Shown one piece after another: positions 1-11,039 of a stretch of DNA of 64,000 bases. The stretch is taken from positions 12,065,610-12,129,609 of the forward strand of contig NC_135223.1 in assembly GCF_052324685.1 (NCBI RefSeq), given 5' to 3'. Below the pieces are notes generated by a model. That model was not told where the DNA came from. It did not search any database and was given only the letters and a program-made list of their open reading frames with translations. Source of the stretch: Brachyhypopomus gauderio. Taxonomy: Eukaryota > Chordata > Actinopteri > Gymnotiformes > Hypopomidae. Within the stretch, counting starts at the first letter, position 1. Each line of letters begins with the position of its first letter. The position numbers and the translations under genes are program-made.

Positions 1-1080
1 CCCCAGACACGTGGCTCACCTACACCACCCACACACCCCTCTTCACCCCCAGACACGTGGCTCACCTACACCACCCACACACCCCTCTCCACCCCCAGAC
101 ACGTAGCTCACCTACACCACCCACACACCCCTCTCCACCCCCAGACACGTAGCTCACCTACACCACCCACACACCCCTCTCCACCCCCAGACACGTAGCT
201 CACCTACACCACCCACACACCCCTCTCCACCCCCAGACACGTAGCTCACCTACACCACCCACACACCCCTCTCCACCCCCAGACACGTAGCTCACCTACA
301 CCACCCACACACCCCTCTCCACCTCCAGACTTGTAGCTCACCTACACCACCCACACACCCCTCTCCACCCCAGACTTGTAGCTCACCTACACCACCCACA
401 CACCCCTCTCCACCCCCAGACACGTAGCTCAACTACACCACCCACACACCCCTCTCCACCCCCAGACATATAGCTCACCTACACCACCCACACACCCCTC
501 TCCACCCCCAGACTTGTAGCTCACCTACACCACCCATACAGCACTCTCCATCTCCAGACATGAAGCTCACCTACACCACCCACACTGCCCTCTCTCCTCC
601 CCCGGACATGTAGCTCACCTACACCACCCACACCCCTCTGCTCCCCCAGACATGAAGCTCACCTACACCACCCACACACCCCTCTTCACCTCCAGACTTG
701 TAGCTTATCTACAATACCCACACCCCCCCCTCTCCACCCCCGGACATGTCGCTCACCTACACACCCCTCTCTCCACCCCCGGATATGTCGCTCACCTACA
801 CCACCCACACCCCTCTCCACCCCCAGACACGTAGCTCATCTACACCACCCACACACCCCTCACCACTCCCCAGACACGTAGCTCACCTACACCACCCACA
901 CACCCCTCTCCACCCCAGACATGTAGCTCACCTACACCACCCACACACCCCTCTCCACCCCAGACATGTAGCTCACCTACACCACCCGCACAGGACTCTC
1001 CACCCCCCCAGACATGCAACTCACCAACACTACCCATACAGCACTCTCCACCCCCAGACACATAGCCCACCTACACCACC
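1..1080. repeat. 46-bp minisatellite, about 23 copies
   Basis: The array has a 46-bp unit built on the core AGACACGTAGCTCACCTACA followed by CCACCCACACACCCC and a C-rich linker. The period is exact at the left (units start at 5, 51 and so on) and decays towards the right, where units are shortened or substituted. The array may continue to the left of the window. The open frames across it are proline/histidine-rich repeat translations and are not genes. Confidence 0.95.
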
Positions 1081-1254
1081 CGCAGACAAGAGCCCTGGCG
1101 CAAACAGGGCAATCTGTCCATCAGCAGAGTGACAGACCACAACAGCCAGAGTAAATCACACATGGTGCAGTGCATCAACACTGGAGCCCAGAAAGCAGCA
1201 TCTTCTACTCACACTAATGACAAGCTACAGTCATCATAGCGTGCCAAAGAAATC

Positions 1255-1326
1255 TCTAAAATGTACAATTTAACATATAAAAACACTATGGAATGTGTTT
1301 TTATATGTGAAATTGTACATTTTAGA
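1255..1326. repeat. Near-perfect inverted repeat (32-bp arms)
   Basis: The arms 1255-1286 and 1295-1326 are reverse complements with one mismatch and are separated by an 8-base loop. The arms are AT-rich. This could be a small foldback element or the remnant of a MITE. No target duplication was recognised. Confidence 0.85.
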
Positions 1327-1947
1327 TACATACATACAGTATTCTTGCACTTCGGAATGTTTTAATACAAATACTATAAAACTACAATCTGTGATTTAAG
1401 GATTGGCGAAGTGCAGCACCGGGAACACTCGGAGTGAACATGTCGGGGCAGGACACCGCACACACTCCACTGCAGGAGCCCGAGGGTCCAAACCTGCGCT
1501 CGGAAACTTGTTCCGTCCCTTCTCCTATGGGCTGCTCATGAATTACTCAAAGCTATGTGTGAGAGTGTAGCTGGAGTATCACCAAATCTCTGTATCATTT
1601 TGATACTAGCAAGCTATCCAAGTCTCTTGTGAACTATCTAGTTTGTGGTCAGGTTTGGGTAAAAGATCCAACAACTGTTATTGAGACTAAAAGCCAAAGT
1701 ACAGTAGCGTAAGCACGCGCTTCAAGCAGCGGTCTCCTAGCGACGGCGCTGCTCACCTCAGCTAGCACGCATCTAACGTTAGCTTAGCTAGTCAGCGTCT
1801 TAGTCTCAGCTACCTCAGCTTCCTAGTTCTTAAACCACTAACAGAGTTGGCCAAGTTCTACATAAATACTGGTAAAGTTGATACGAAAGTGACAGAAGCA
1901 ACTACCAACAAGACCCGCTTAACTTTAAGCGACTTGGTAACTCACCT

Positions 1948-2160
1948 TTAGACTGATAGAAGTGATTTGGAGAATTTCATAGTGCGCATCGCCTCGATGT
2001 TTAGTTGCACACAGGCGAGCAGCCCTGGCGTATTTAATAAGGCTGCTAGCTGAAGTGCTAACCTACCACAAATCTCTTGTGTCACAATAAACACTTTGTT
2101 TTTTAAAGTGTCGTTACGCGCGCAGCTGCTTATATCGACATGCTGAAATTTCACTGTGCT
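1948..2160 (-). other. Candidate 5' exon of a divergent gene
   Basis: On the minus strand a strong donor (AAAG followed by GTGAGTTACC) closes a stretch that has an open frame but no recognisable domain. It lies head-to-head with LYRM1. In mammals LYRM1 is divergent from DCUN1D3, so a non-coding first exon of a divergent neighbour is possible. No acceptor or further exon is visible, so this is weak. Confidence 0.2.
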
Positions 2161-2916
2161 ATAAACTTAAATTAATAATATGATCGCGTTTGGTACATTA
2201 ACCATTTCTTTGTGTTCCTCTTCTCCTGTTCTTAGTCAATGACTGAACATTATGGGAATTTTCCCTGCATCACTTCCTGTAGCTGGAGGATCGGCGAGTT
2301 CAATAACCGACATGAACTTCCCGATCACTGGAATGGATCGATATCAAATCTCTACACTCGCAGCTCGACTGATGCAGTGTTGTAACTAAACGTAAAAATA
2401 AATTAACTATTTTTATTCTATCTTTTGTGTCTCTTCCTAGAAGCATTTCTACGACTGCTCGTGCAATATTTATCAATTGTTTATTTTTACTATAATGATT
2501 ATGCGTACGTGTTACGCGACTTTTTTCTATTAAAACATGGGTCGTGTGACGTGCGCATAACTTACGCATCTCTGACACGTCTGAACAAAGTCGCCAAACA
2601 CGAAACGTCATCATTTATGCGACGCTGTGAACTAACTGAAATACACGGAGCATTGACAAGCTACTTCTGCAATTACATCAAATAAATGTTATCTAACTAC
2701 CTAGCTAGTTTTTTTAGAAATATAATTTAACGAAGGTGGATAATTGGATTGTAACTATGCATTTGATGGGTTTAGGGCGTTCTTGCTAGTAAATGGGCTA
2801 CGCCCTAATGCCAATAAGAGGTAAGCTAGCTTGTTATATGTCAATTTAGCTAAACAGTGGTTGGACTTGCAAGAGTGAGTTGCTGTTGTTTTGTTACAAA
2901 CTTGGGTTTTCATTTT

Positions 2917-3006
<90 letters not shown>
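2917..3006. repeat. Compound (CA)n(TA)n(GA)n microsatellite
   Basis: A short CA run passes into a long uninterrupted AT run and then into GA repeats. It lies about 300 bp upstream of the LYRM1 start codon. Confidence 0.97.
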
Positions 3007-3305
3007 CTATGAAAATACTTACATTTGTAACGTGTTGTCGCTGATCAAGACATTTAACCAGCGCCGACTTCCCTTTTCCAAGCCACTGTCTTCATTATTA
3101 CATTCCTTTGTGTGGCGTGTCCACGTGAATCTAACCAAAGCCCAGCCTTTACAACTCCTGTGTCAAATGTCAAGCATCGTGTCTCGTGACAGTAGCAGGA
3201 CATAACCGCTTAATTAATCGTGGCGTGTTACAAACTGCATCAAACACTACCACCGTGTGCGAATCGCGTAATGTACGTGGTTTCTACTTTCCATAGTTCG
3301 GGATG

Positions 3306-4115
3306 ATGACGGCAGCCACACGTATAGAGGTTTTGTCTTTGTACCGGCGCGTGCTTCGCATCGCGCGTGGCTGGCACGCTCAGTCGGACCTACCACGAGA
3401 CACCGAGACCGAGAGGAAGTATATTGTTCAGGAGGCACGCGCTCTGTTTAGGCATAACGAAAAGGTAATGACCTTCATCAATTTTCCAATCCGAGTTCTC
3501 AATTTCAACATTTCACCTGGATAAATTTCTCTTTGGTCTCTGTCAGCTGACTGATCAAGAATCAATCAAAAAATGCATAGCTGAATGTGAAGCAAGAATA
3601 GACATAGGTGAGTCCTGAAATTATTCATTGATTCCACGTAACACAATTAACAATAACACGAATTCAACAGGGCTAAGGAATTTCATAAAGGAGGACTTTG
3701 CTTTTAAGCCAAATAAGATCACTTAAGCCAAAGGTCAACATTCTCTTCCCAGAATGCAGCTCGTCATTGTGGAGTTTAAGGATTTTTTAATTTAGTGAGG
3801 CATTTTGCAACTCCTCTGGCATTTATTAAGTGTTGAGATTCATCTTTCTTTATTTTGTATGACAGGAATGCATTACAGGAACCCATACCCAAGACCAGTA
3901 AGTCTGTCTAAAACAAATGCTATCTTCTACTCGAAACTGGTAACAATGCCTGAACCCCACTTGTTCAGGACTTGAAAGAGTAAATCTCTCCCTCTTCCCA
4001 GCTGTATCTTCCACCAATGGGTCTGGCAACTCAGAAGGGCAGAAGACTTCAAGCCCAGCAGAGACTGAGGAAGCAAGCCAAGCCTTTATACTTACAGTCA
4101 CATGATGAGACATAG
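3306..4115 (+). CDS. lyrm1: LYR motif-containing protein 1, four exons
   Basis: The coding exons are 3306-3464, 3547-3607, 3866-3897 and 4002-4115. All introns are GT-AG and the phases join in frame (0, 1, 0), giving 121 residues, close to the 122 I recall for human LYRM1. The N-terminus carries the LYR motif (…[14 protein letters not shown], residues about 8-21), which defines the Complex1_LYR family. These are small helical, usually mitochondrial proteins that work with acyl carrier protein in Fe-S and respiratory-complex assembly. LYRM1 itself has been linked to adipocyte and mitochondrial function. Exon 3 encodes HYRNPYPRP and exon 4 begins LYLPPMGL and ends SHDET, both recognisable LYRM1 signatures. 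I chose the second of two adjacent ATGs (3303, 3306) because known orthologues start with a single Met before TxATR. The reading frame looks intact. It is the only undamaged host gene in the window. Confidence 0.95.
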
Positions 4116-4173
4116 CACACACACACACATTGCTATATAAATTGCTTATAGATAGTTTTTTTATTTGCTCATA

Positions 4174-4179
4174 AATAAA
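4174..4179 (+). terminator. AATAAA polyadenylation signal for LYRM1
   Basis: An AATAAA hexamer lies 59 bp after the LYRM1 stop codon in AT-rich sequence. A short 3' UTR is plausible. Confidence 0.5.
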
Positions 4180-4589
4180 CTTAAGAGCATGAAAAATTAA
4201 TGTAAAGTGTATTTATATACCCATGTAATAAGTATATACAAACCTCGAATATACTGTGTTTCTGTATATGTTTAAAGTTTACAGTACATTGTATTGGTTA
4301 AACCAAAATGACATTACCAGTATTTAGAATGGTATCATAAAAAACAGACAGAAAAATAGCTAAAGCTTCATTGTGTGAGTGCCTGCCCAACACACCTTCA
4401 CAGAATCAGCTACATTCTGAAGAGCCAACATTAAAACGTGGAAGTAAAAAAGTACTTGTCCAGAGCAAGAGGAAGTACACCGATCAGGAGGCCCTCCGCC
4501 TAGCTAAGCAAAATCAGCAGCTGTGGTCACTCCCCATTTCTGAGCAGTGAATATACTTAGTACTTTGCATACTAATACTTAGTATTAGT
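4180..4589. other. No gene seen
   Basis: AT-rich sequence downstream of LYRM1. I recognised no coding or repeat signature. Confidence 0.5.
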
Positions 4590-4890
4590 ATGCAATTAGC
4601 ATACTCTAGAGACTTTTTGTAGGGGGGGGGGGGGGGGTAAAATGGAGACAAATTGACTATTATATCGCGATCGATTCTTAGTCTTGACTTGTAACTCCCG
4701 CGGTAGCCCAACTCAAAAGTAGTCCAAAAAACCGCACGCCGCGACCCCAGAATTTTTACCTGCAGCTGGATTTTCAAACCAGCCCAATTTGGCATGAAAA
4801 CCACGAACCTGGCAACTATGCGCATGCCCAAAGCTGTCGCTGATGCCCCGCCCCATATTTATAGAGCGGGATGTAAATATAAATGCTTTT
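4590..4890. mobile_element. Repeat fragment related to 11854-12130
   Basis: A G-homopolymer (about 4621-4637) is followed by GTAAAATGGAGACAAATT and ATCGCGATCGAT. The reverse complement of this block recurs at about 12020-12090. The remainder is GC-rich and shows no protein. It is probably a non-autonomous DNA element with unclear ends. Confidence 0.5.
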
Positions 4891-4999
4891 GTCTTCAGTG
4901 AAACACGAAAATAAATCACTGCATTTAACTCACACAGTCTCAGTCATTCTTCACCTCATTCATTCCTGCTAACTGCTACTCTTATACTAACATTTAACA

Positions 5000-6076
5000 C
5001 AGCAAAAAAATTATTTATAAGTTAGATGCTGACATAGAAGTAGTAGTGAAGAGATGTAGCACTTGCCAAGAACATCGCAACGCACCTGCTTCAGCACCAC
5101 TTCACCTGTGATAGTGGCCCAGCAAACCATGGCAAAGGTTGCACATCGATTATGCAGGACCTTTTATGGGTTTATGTTCTTGATTGTGATGGATGCATAC
5201 TCTAAATGGATGGACGCTTACCCAGTACACTTGGCAACCTCAGCCAACACAACCAAGGATTACCTGAGATGATCGTGTCAGACAACGGCTCATGCTTTGT
5301 CAGTGCAGAGTTCTAACAGTTCCTCAGTAAAAATGGAATCGAACACATCACCTCAGCTCCATACCAGCCCTCCTCGAACGGCTGTGTGGAAAGGGCGGTC
5401 CAGACATTCAAGTCCATGATGAAGAAAGCAGGTGAGGGCACCATCCACACCAAGGTGTCGCGCTGTTTAGTTACTGCATAACACCGCAGTCCACCACAGG
5501 GCGGTTACCTGCTGAAATGTTGCAAGGCAGACGATTACGATCCACATTAGATATAGGACATCCAGATCTCAGAGCCAAAGTGGAGCGAAAACAGTACAGT
5601 CAAAAGAAACATGACAAGCACAGACAAGAGAGAAGTTTTCAAGTAGGTGACAAAGTAATTGCATGCAACTTCAGTTATGGGCCTAAATGGATTCCCGGTT
5701 TCGTCACCAAAGTCACAGGACCAGTGTCTTACAAGGTCATGTTAGGAGATGGAACTGTTGTGCGCAGGCATGTGGACCAGACTCAGGCAAGGCCTGAGGA
5801 CAGAGGTTTCAAAGAACCTGAAACCTCAGAACCACCCACAGTGCCTGTGTCATTCCCTGACCCTGCTGCTGTCATCGTGAAGCCGGTAGCAGGGGGACAA
5901 AGCTGTATTCCAGAAGGACCTCTGCAAGACAACACAACACCACCAGTGTCTAGCATTCCATCCCCAGTTGCAGTGAACGAAACGCCACCACAACAATCAG
6001 CTGTACCTGTTCAACGGTCCCAAAGGACTGTGTCTAAACCTGCCTACCTGAAGGATTATGTGGAATAATAATAATA

Positions 6077-6111
<35 letters not shown>

Positions 6112-6317
6112 AAAGAGTAATGTAATGTAATGGTTGTAACTTTATGTTGTAATGGTTATGGTAATTTCTTAACTGGTGTTATACTATAGTTGATATACTA
6201 TACTTGGTGTCATTATAAACCAGTAAATGTGGTTCGTTTGGTAAGGTTACAGAAAAATTCAGTAATTTGTGTGTTATGTGTTAAGAAGGGGAAAGTAATA
6301 GCTTAAGGGGGGAGGAA
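5000..6317 (+). pseudogene. Ty3/gypsy pol remnant (integrase and C-terminal domain)
   Basis: A decayed Ty3/gypsy polyprotein 3' end. Integrase pieces appear in successive frames. They are a zinc-binding region near 5040, the first catalytic Asp in VMDAYSKW (about 5190), the second in IVSDNGS (about 5270-5290), and the glutamate in SSNGCVERAVQTFK (about 5370-5415). A 183-codon open frame at 5517-6068 covers the integrase C-terminal region (FQVGDKVIA…GPVSYKV), which normally binds DNA. Stops and frameshifts lie between the pieces, so it is inactive. A purine tract (about 6305-6317) ends the internal region before the LTR. Confidence 0.9.
6083..6108. repeat. (AC)n microsatellite
   Basis: A short AC dinucleotide run just after the gypsy pol stop codon. 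Confidence 0.95.
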
Positions 6318-7784
6318 TGTAGTAAAGGGATGCACCGATACACATATTTTCACTTCCGATCCGATACTATCTGCCAATATCGATAATATTCCGATACCTC
6401 TGGTAACAGTCTTGTTCTTTCAAATTATACCAGCCACATGATAGATCAAAGTATACTGGCACAGGAAGCACTTAAGTAGAAGTTGCACTAAACCTAAAAA
6501 AATAGCCCATACATTTATGAGGACATACATTATCATCATCATTACTGTTAACAAATTACACGCAAGCAGGATTTCAAGTTGGCCTTCAATATTTATTCAC
6601 CTCAGCAACCCATAATGGGTAAAACATTATCTTAACAAAACAAACAAATGAAGTGCAGCAGCACTATCTGAGATAACATAACATAACATAATTCACTTAA
6701 ACATTAGCAGGTTCTTTTTGAGGAAGATTAGCATTTCTGCCCACTCTGCTGTCAGGCGATTTCTCTTTTCATCCATGATATTGGATGTTGTGCTGAAAAG
6801 TCTTTCACTTTCTACACTGGTTGCAGGGGCACTCAGGAACTTTGTGGCAACTGCAGCAAGGAGGGGAAACCGAGCATGGTGGGTTGCTTTGCATAGTTGG
6901 TTCCTTTAGGAACATCTGCATTTGTGTGACCACAGCCTGGGTACCTCCTGCAGGTTCATCATGCTCCTCCAAAAAATATTTTGTCATATAGACTGCTGAA
7001 ACTGCTTTTCGTTGTGCCTGGAGGAACACCAGTGCTTGGCCCAGCTTCCATGCCAAATGAAACATTGAGTACAATTTATACAGCTGACAGGGACCCACCC
7101 ACACACACACGCATTCCCCTTATCCAATTACTTTTAGTTTACATTAAGTTAAATGTCATTAAGAAATATTCACGTTAAAGTTAGGAATAAGTTAACACTT
7201 GATTCAGCAGGATTTAATTTTGATTAAATTGCTACAAAAATACCTCACCTGTCTTTGTATCGAGCATCCACTAAAGTGGTAACAGCATAGATGGCTCACA
7301 TTCGATATTGCTGAAACGCTGGTTGACAGCTTGGAGGGGCATACTTTTCGTTGTTTTGATGCCACTGTCGGTACTGGTGTTCTCTGTGAGCAGGAGTTGT
7401 AAAATTGTGACGGCTGGAATTACTTCGGCTGCAGTGGAGGTTGCCGAGCTGATTTTCCTAGTTTACTGCTCGAAGGGCTCCAGCACAGCCGCTGTTTTTT
7501 CAAGCAAAGCCCAGTTATTGGCTGACAGTGTTGCTTGTAAATTGTGGTCGGCAGCATAGCAGTCCCACCAGGATTTTGCAGGCCTTTTTTGTGATTGTTG
7601 CGGGCTAAAATGTTTGATGTTGCGGGTGTTTTTCAAAATAATTGTGATGGAAGTTGCGGTGTGTTTTTGCTTTTTTGTGAGTACATTGCAATAGGGAGTA
7701 AATGTTGTATGGTTTCCTCTATTTAGTAGTCCATTTTAATTATCTATTTACCTATTTATTCAGGGTTGCCAACTTTTCAAGATC

Positions 7785-7844
7785 GCAGACTCTCGCTGCG
7801 CAGACCCTCGCTGTGCAGACCCTCGCTATGCAGACCCTCACTGC
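7785..7844. repeat. 15-bp tandem repeat, 4 copies
   Basis: The unit is GCAGACCCTCGCTNN, four copies at 7785, 7800, 7815 and 7830. It is in frame within a short open frame but has no other coding support. Confidence 0.9.
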
Positions 7845-8034
7845 TTGTGTGCGCTGCAGTGACTTCGCGGGCTACCGTTGCATTGTGGGGAATGTAGTGT
7901 TTGTGCGTGCAAAACACCATCGGGCGGCTGTGGCCTGCGGGCCGGTTTTAATAGTAATTAAATATCATCCAGGGGGCCATAGATAATCAATTCGCGGGCC
8001 GGATCTGGCCCGCGGGCCTTGACTTTGACATATG

Positions 8035-8333
8035 TGCTCTATGTGGTATGAAATAGTTTGGGCAAGAATGATCCCTCTCAAGATTTTGTATGCCCCGCCC
8101 CCTGAAACACAGGTGTTGGGACAGAGAATGCACAATGATCCCTCTCACTTTCTTGAAATAATCCCTCGAAGTGCAACAGCTCGGTGGCAGAAATGGACTT
8201 TCTGTCTCTTAAAAGACTATAAAAAAACACTTGGAGTGGATGGGCTGGTACTAGAAATGTTAAACTTGTTGGAAATACATGTATGAACCCATCGTTGTGA
8301 AACAATAAAACACTGAAAAAAAAAAAAAAAAAA
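8035..8333 (+). mobile_element. Possible retrotransposed mRNA fragment with poly(A) tail
   Basis: AATAAA at 8304-8309 is followed after 6 bases by 18 consecutive A (8316-8333), the arrangement of a reverse-transcribed mRNA 3' end. The preceding sequence reads like a 3' UTR. I could not identify a source gene and did not find flanking duplications. Confidence 0.4.
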
Positions 8334-9518
8334 CAGTTTATCCCCGCTTTCATGTAGTGTACCGGGATACTGCTTTTCCCAATCTTTTGCCGTTATTTTC
8401 GTCACTCATGCTGCTTTCAGTCTGCTCCTCTTGAACGTATATGCGGGAGTTTGTCGACGTCACATCAAGACATTAGTGATTGGTCAAATTTGCGGGAAAG
8501 TTGCGGTGATTGGCTGAAGTTGCAACACCGCCCTGAATTCACGGGGTTTGCTTGAATTTGCGTTGAAGTTGCAAATCGCAACATCACGAATTTCTGGAGG
8601 GTCTGGCATAGGCACAGAGGGATCGTTTCTCTTTCAGGATGCTCTTGATCATATAGAAGGAACTATGCCATCTAGTTTGCACATCTTGAACCAGGCGAGA
8701 AGGGCTCGTCATTATTCCCACACCTTGCATTTCACGCTGCAGGTCTTCCAAGCGAGACTATGCAAGTTGTGAATGCTTGAAGTGTGCTAAGATCTTTCAG
8801 CTGTTTGTTAAGGCATCGCTAACGCTGCGCTGTGATATTAGCCCCTCGTTCACAACGAGCTGCAGCGAATGAGCAAAACAGCCAAGGTTAGAAACTGACA
8901 TGTCTTGCATCGCAGCCTTCATGTTGCTCGCGTTGTCCCGTATAATTACATGCACCTTTTCTAGTGGGATCCCCCAGTGATTTAGCATTTCTGTAATGGA
9001 TGCTGAAATTGTTGCACGATTGTGGGAGCCTCTGCACTTTTTTACTTGGAGCACGGCACAACAGCCTGTATGTGTCGCGGCCAATCCAGTGCACTGTAAG
9101 ACTGATCAGTGACATCGGGCAGACATCTGACGTCCAAATGTCTGTGGTAAAGCTCAGATTTGGGACTCCCTTTAACTTGTCGGCTAACTTAGTTGACACT
9201 TGGTTGTAAAGTTTAGGTAGCGCAGTCTCTGACAAATATCTCCTCGATGGTATACTATATCTTGGCTGCAAGTATTCCATCAGGCTGCGAAAGCCTTCAT
9301 TTTCGACAACTGATAATGGTCATCAAGTACAATGAAGTTCAGTACCTTCTCAGTGATCTCTTTAGCTTTCACATTGTCTGGTGAGAGTTTACCTTGTCTT
9401 TCGAATGACTGCAGAAGTGACTCCTGACGGCTAGTCTGTGCTTTCAGCCCCTTCATAGCTAAGAACTCATTGTGCTCTTTAGGGTGGTGCTTTTGCAGAT
9501 GTTTTATTAGGTTCATAG

Positions 9519-10642
9519 TAGGCCTGTGTTGAAAAAATCGATTTTCCGATTCAGAATCGATTCGCATATGATGATCTGATAATCGATTCGTACGTCCAAA
9601 GATCGATTTTTTAGTGAACTTTTACCCCCGCCTCGTCACTGAATTCACACAGGCGTGCTCGGTCTAACTAACTGTAAAACAATATGGCGTCGGACAGTGC
9701 CGGTAACGACGATAGTCAAATCGGCAATCTAAAAGCAGAAGGACAGTTTATCCAGTGTCAGTTTACAGTTAGTCCATGTCACTGACAGTTTACCCAGTGT
9801 TTTTACAGTTTAAAAAAGTTTAAAATGTTCTTGTAACGTTGGGCGCAATGCGATGGACGAGTCAGAATCCTTTGCACATTCCAAATCGTTACGTTTATTA
9901 CATTTACCGAAGCGCAGACAGCGCACATAAAACACGTTTACATAGAACATGTGTGACTCAAACTACGACGAGCACAGGACGCTGCGCGAACACACAAACC
10001 CCACGAGCCTCAGGTGAGACGGACTATCGCAAGACGCACCCGCACCCACGGAGATCTACAGACGCAGACGAGTAGACGCAGACAAACACACGCCCAAAAG
10101 GGAGGGGTCGGGGACCGTAATGTGACAGTTCTGTTCTTATATTCGCACTTTATAGAAAAATACACGTTTACATTTTATACTTTCAGTTTATTAAGTGTGA
10201 GCACTTTTAAAATAAAAATGCATTTGGTAGCAACAGCTTTTGGGTGAATTCTTAATTATTTCAATCATAATAATAATGCACTGGTTAGTGTCCCAGTAGG
10301 AGTCCACTGCTGCAGATATAGACACCTCAAAGATGTCCTCTGTATATTGTCCTGGATTACCTTTCTTGAAGGTAGATTTATGATGACCCTTTTCACCAGT
10401 CTTCCAGCCATCAGTAACTACCAACTACCAGTAACTATTTGCTAATTAATATCGATATAATACTAGTTTTAACACGTTGCTTCTGTACATAGTCAGGAAA
10501 CAGCTCAAATACATTTGTAATAACACTAAACCCTGAATTGGATCGAATCGATTAAATCGGATTAAATCGAAATAAATCGATTCTTAATCTTCAGAATCGG
10601 AATCGGATCGATTCTTGGAATTTGAATCGATACCCAGCCCTA
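9519..10642. mobile_element. Non-autonomous hAT element inside the BED-finger codons
   Basis: The termini are TAGGCCTGTG and CCCAGCCCTA, with a perfect 8-bp target duplication GTTCATAG at 9511-9518 and 10643-10650. The sub-terminal regions are rich in GAATCGATT motifs in both orientations. There is no transposase. It holds a solo LTR at 9832-10127. Confidence 0.93.
9832..10127 (-). mobile_element. Solo LTR, 5-bp target duplication GTTCT
   Basis: A TG…CA-bounded 296-bp sequence is flanked by GTTCT (9827-9831 and 10128-10132). Its right half (AGACGCAGACGA, ACACACGCCCAAA, GTGACA) resembles the LTR at 62913-63252, so it belongs to the same family. That family is read on the minus strand by its polypurine tract. 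Confidence 0.9.
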
Positions 10643-11039
10643 GTTCATAGTATTGTATGTCGCAATGGAGCATCCACCTTTGTGTACAACAGCTTTGCAA
10701 ACATTACATGTTGCTGTATCCCTTTGCGGTGAATCAAGTAAAAAGTATTTCCATACAGCAGACATTTTGAGACGAAATGACTGTTAGCACTAACTACCCA
10801 GCCAAAGACCGTATGCTGAACTTTCGCTTGCTAGCTTGCTGCTAGCTTGTGTGGATCGGAAATCTTAACAGGGTGGATAGGAAATTTCCGATACGTGAAT
10901 TACGTTGATATCGGAACCCGATACCGATACTGGATCAGATTGGCCCCATCCCTAATTGCAGAACATAAAATGTCCACCAAGTGGAACCCTTCCTCTTTAG
11001 TAACCCACTCAGGGAGTTTACTTATAGTGTTCTAAAAAG

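Larger units (their letters stand above)
1327..3305. other. No confident gene; upstream region of LYRM1
   Basis: About 2 kb without a recognisable protein. It contains a microsatellite and a candidate minus-strand splice donor at 1938-1947. The part next to LYRM1 (about 3100-3305) is relatively CpG-rich and probably holds that gene's promoter and 5' UTR. No TATA box was convincing. Confidence 0.5.
7560..8605. mobile_element. Unclassified DNA transposon, 6-bp target duplication
   Basis: The ends are CAGTCCCACCAGGATTTTGC and, on the other strand, CAGACCCTCCAGAAATTCGT. The element is flanked by GCATAG at 7554-7559 and 8606-8611. Six bases is unusual for hAT. I cannot assign the superfamily and saw no transposase. 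The interior is a patchwork: a CAGGGTTGCCAACT motif, a hAT-type GGGCCGGATCTGGCCCGCGG block near 8010, and a polyadenylated segment. Confidence 0.8.
6693..10765 (-). pseudogene. hAT/ZBED-type transposase pseudogene, interrupted twice
   Basis: Read right to left. The start is at 10765, followed by a BED zinc finger with CNVC and a downstream His pair (IKHLQKHH). Next comes the catalytic region (LSFTTDIWTSD, about 9150) and the CFAHSLQLVVNEGL block (about 8850). Then follow VQTRWHSSFYMI (about 8690), LEPFEQ (about 7465) and the C-terminal dimerisation block (APATSVESERLFS, about 6800-6840), with a stop at 6693-6695. The finger is interrupted at 9518/10643 and the middle domain at 7559/8606. Codon phase is kept across both junctions if each insert and one target duplication are ignored. 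In-frame stops near 8790, 8745 and 7460 and a frameshift near 6850 kill it independently. Confidence 0.9.
6326..10954 (-). mobile_element. Degenerate autonomous hAT transposon (ZBED-like)
   Basis: The ends are GGGATGCACCGATAC on the left and the matching inverted GTATCGG…CATCCC on the right. The interior encodes a BED-finger hAT transposase on the minus strand. Flanking 8-mers no longer match cleanly, so the insertion is old. Two younger elements sit inside it at 7560-8605 and 9519-10642. Confidence 0.85.

Noticed and set aside
1-1080. CRISPR array
   Set aside because: Units are contiguous with no unique spacers. The rest of the window is vertebrate.
746-1132. A 128-codon open frame, proline/histidine-rich, and its antisense partner
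   Set aside because: Direct translation of the 46-bp minisatellite. The period carries no stops, so long frames arise by chance.
1440-1541. A 33-codon ATG frame (MSGQDTAHTPLQEPEG…)
   Set aside because: Too short, no recognisable family, no splice site that would extend it convincingly.
3850-4128. A 92-codon minus-strand frame over LYRM1 exons 3-4
   Set aside because: Antisense shadow. The plus strand has matching exons and splice sites.
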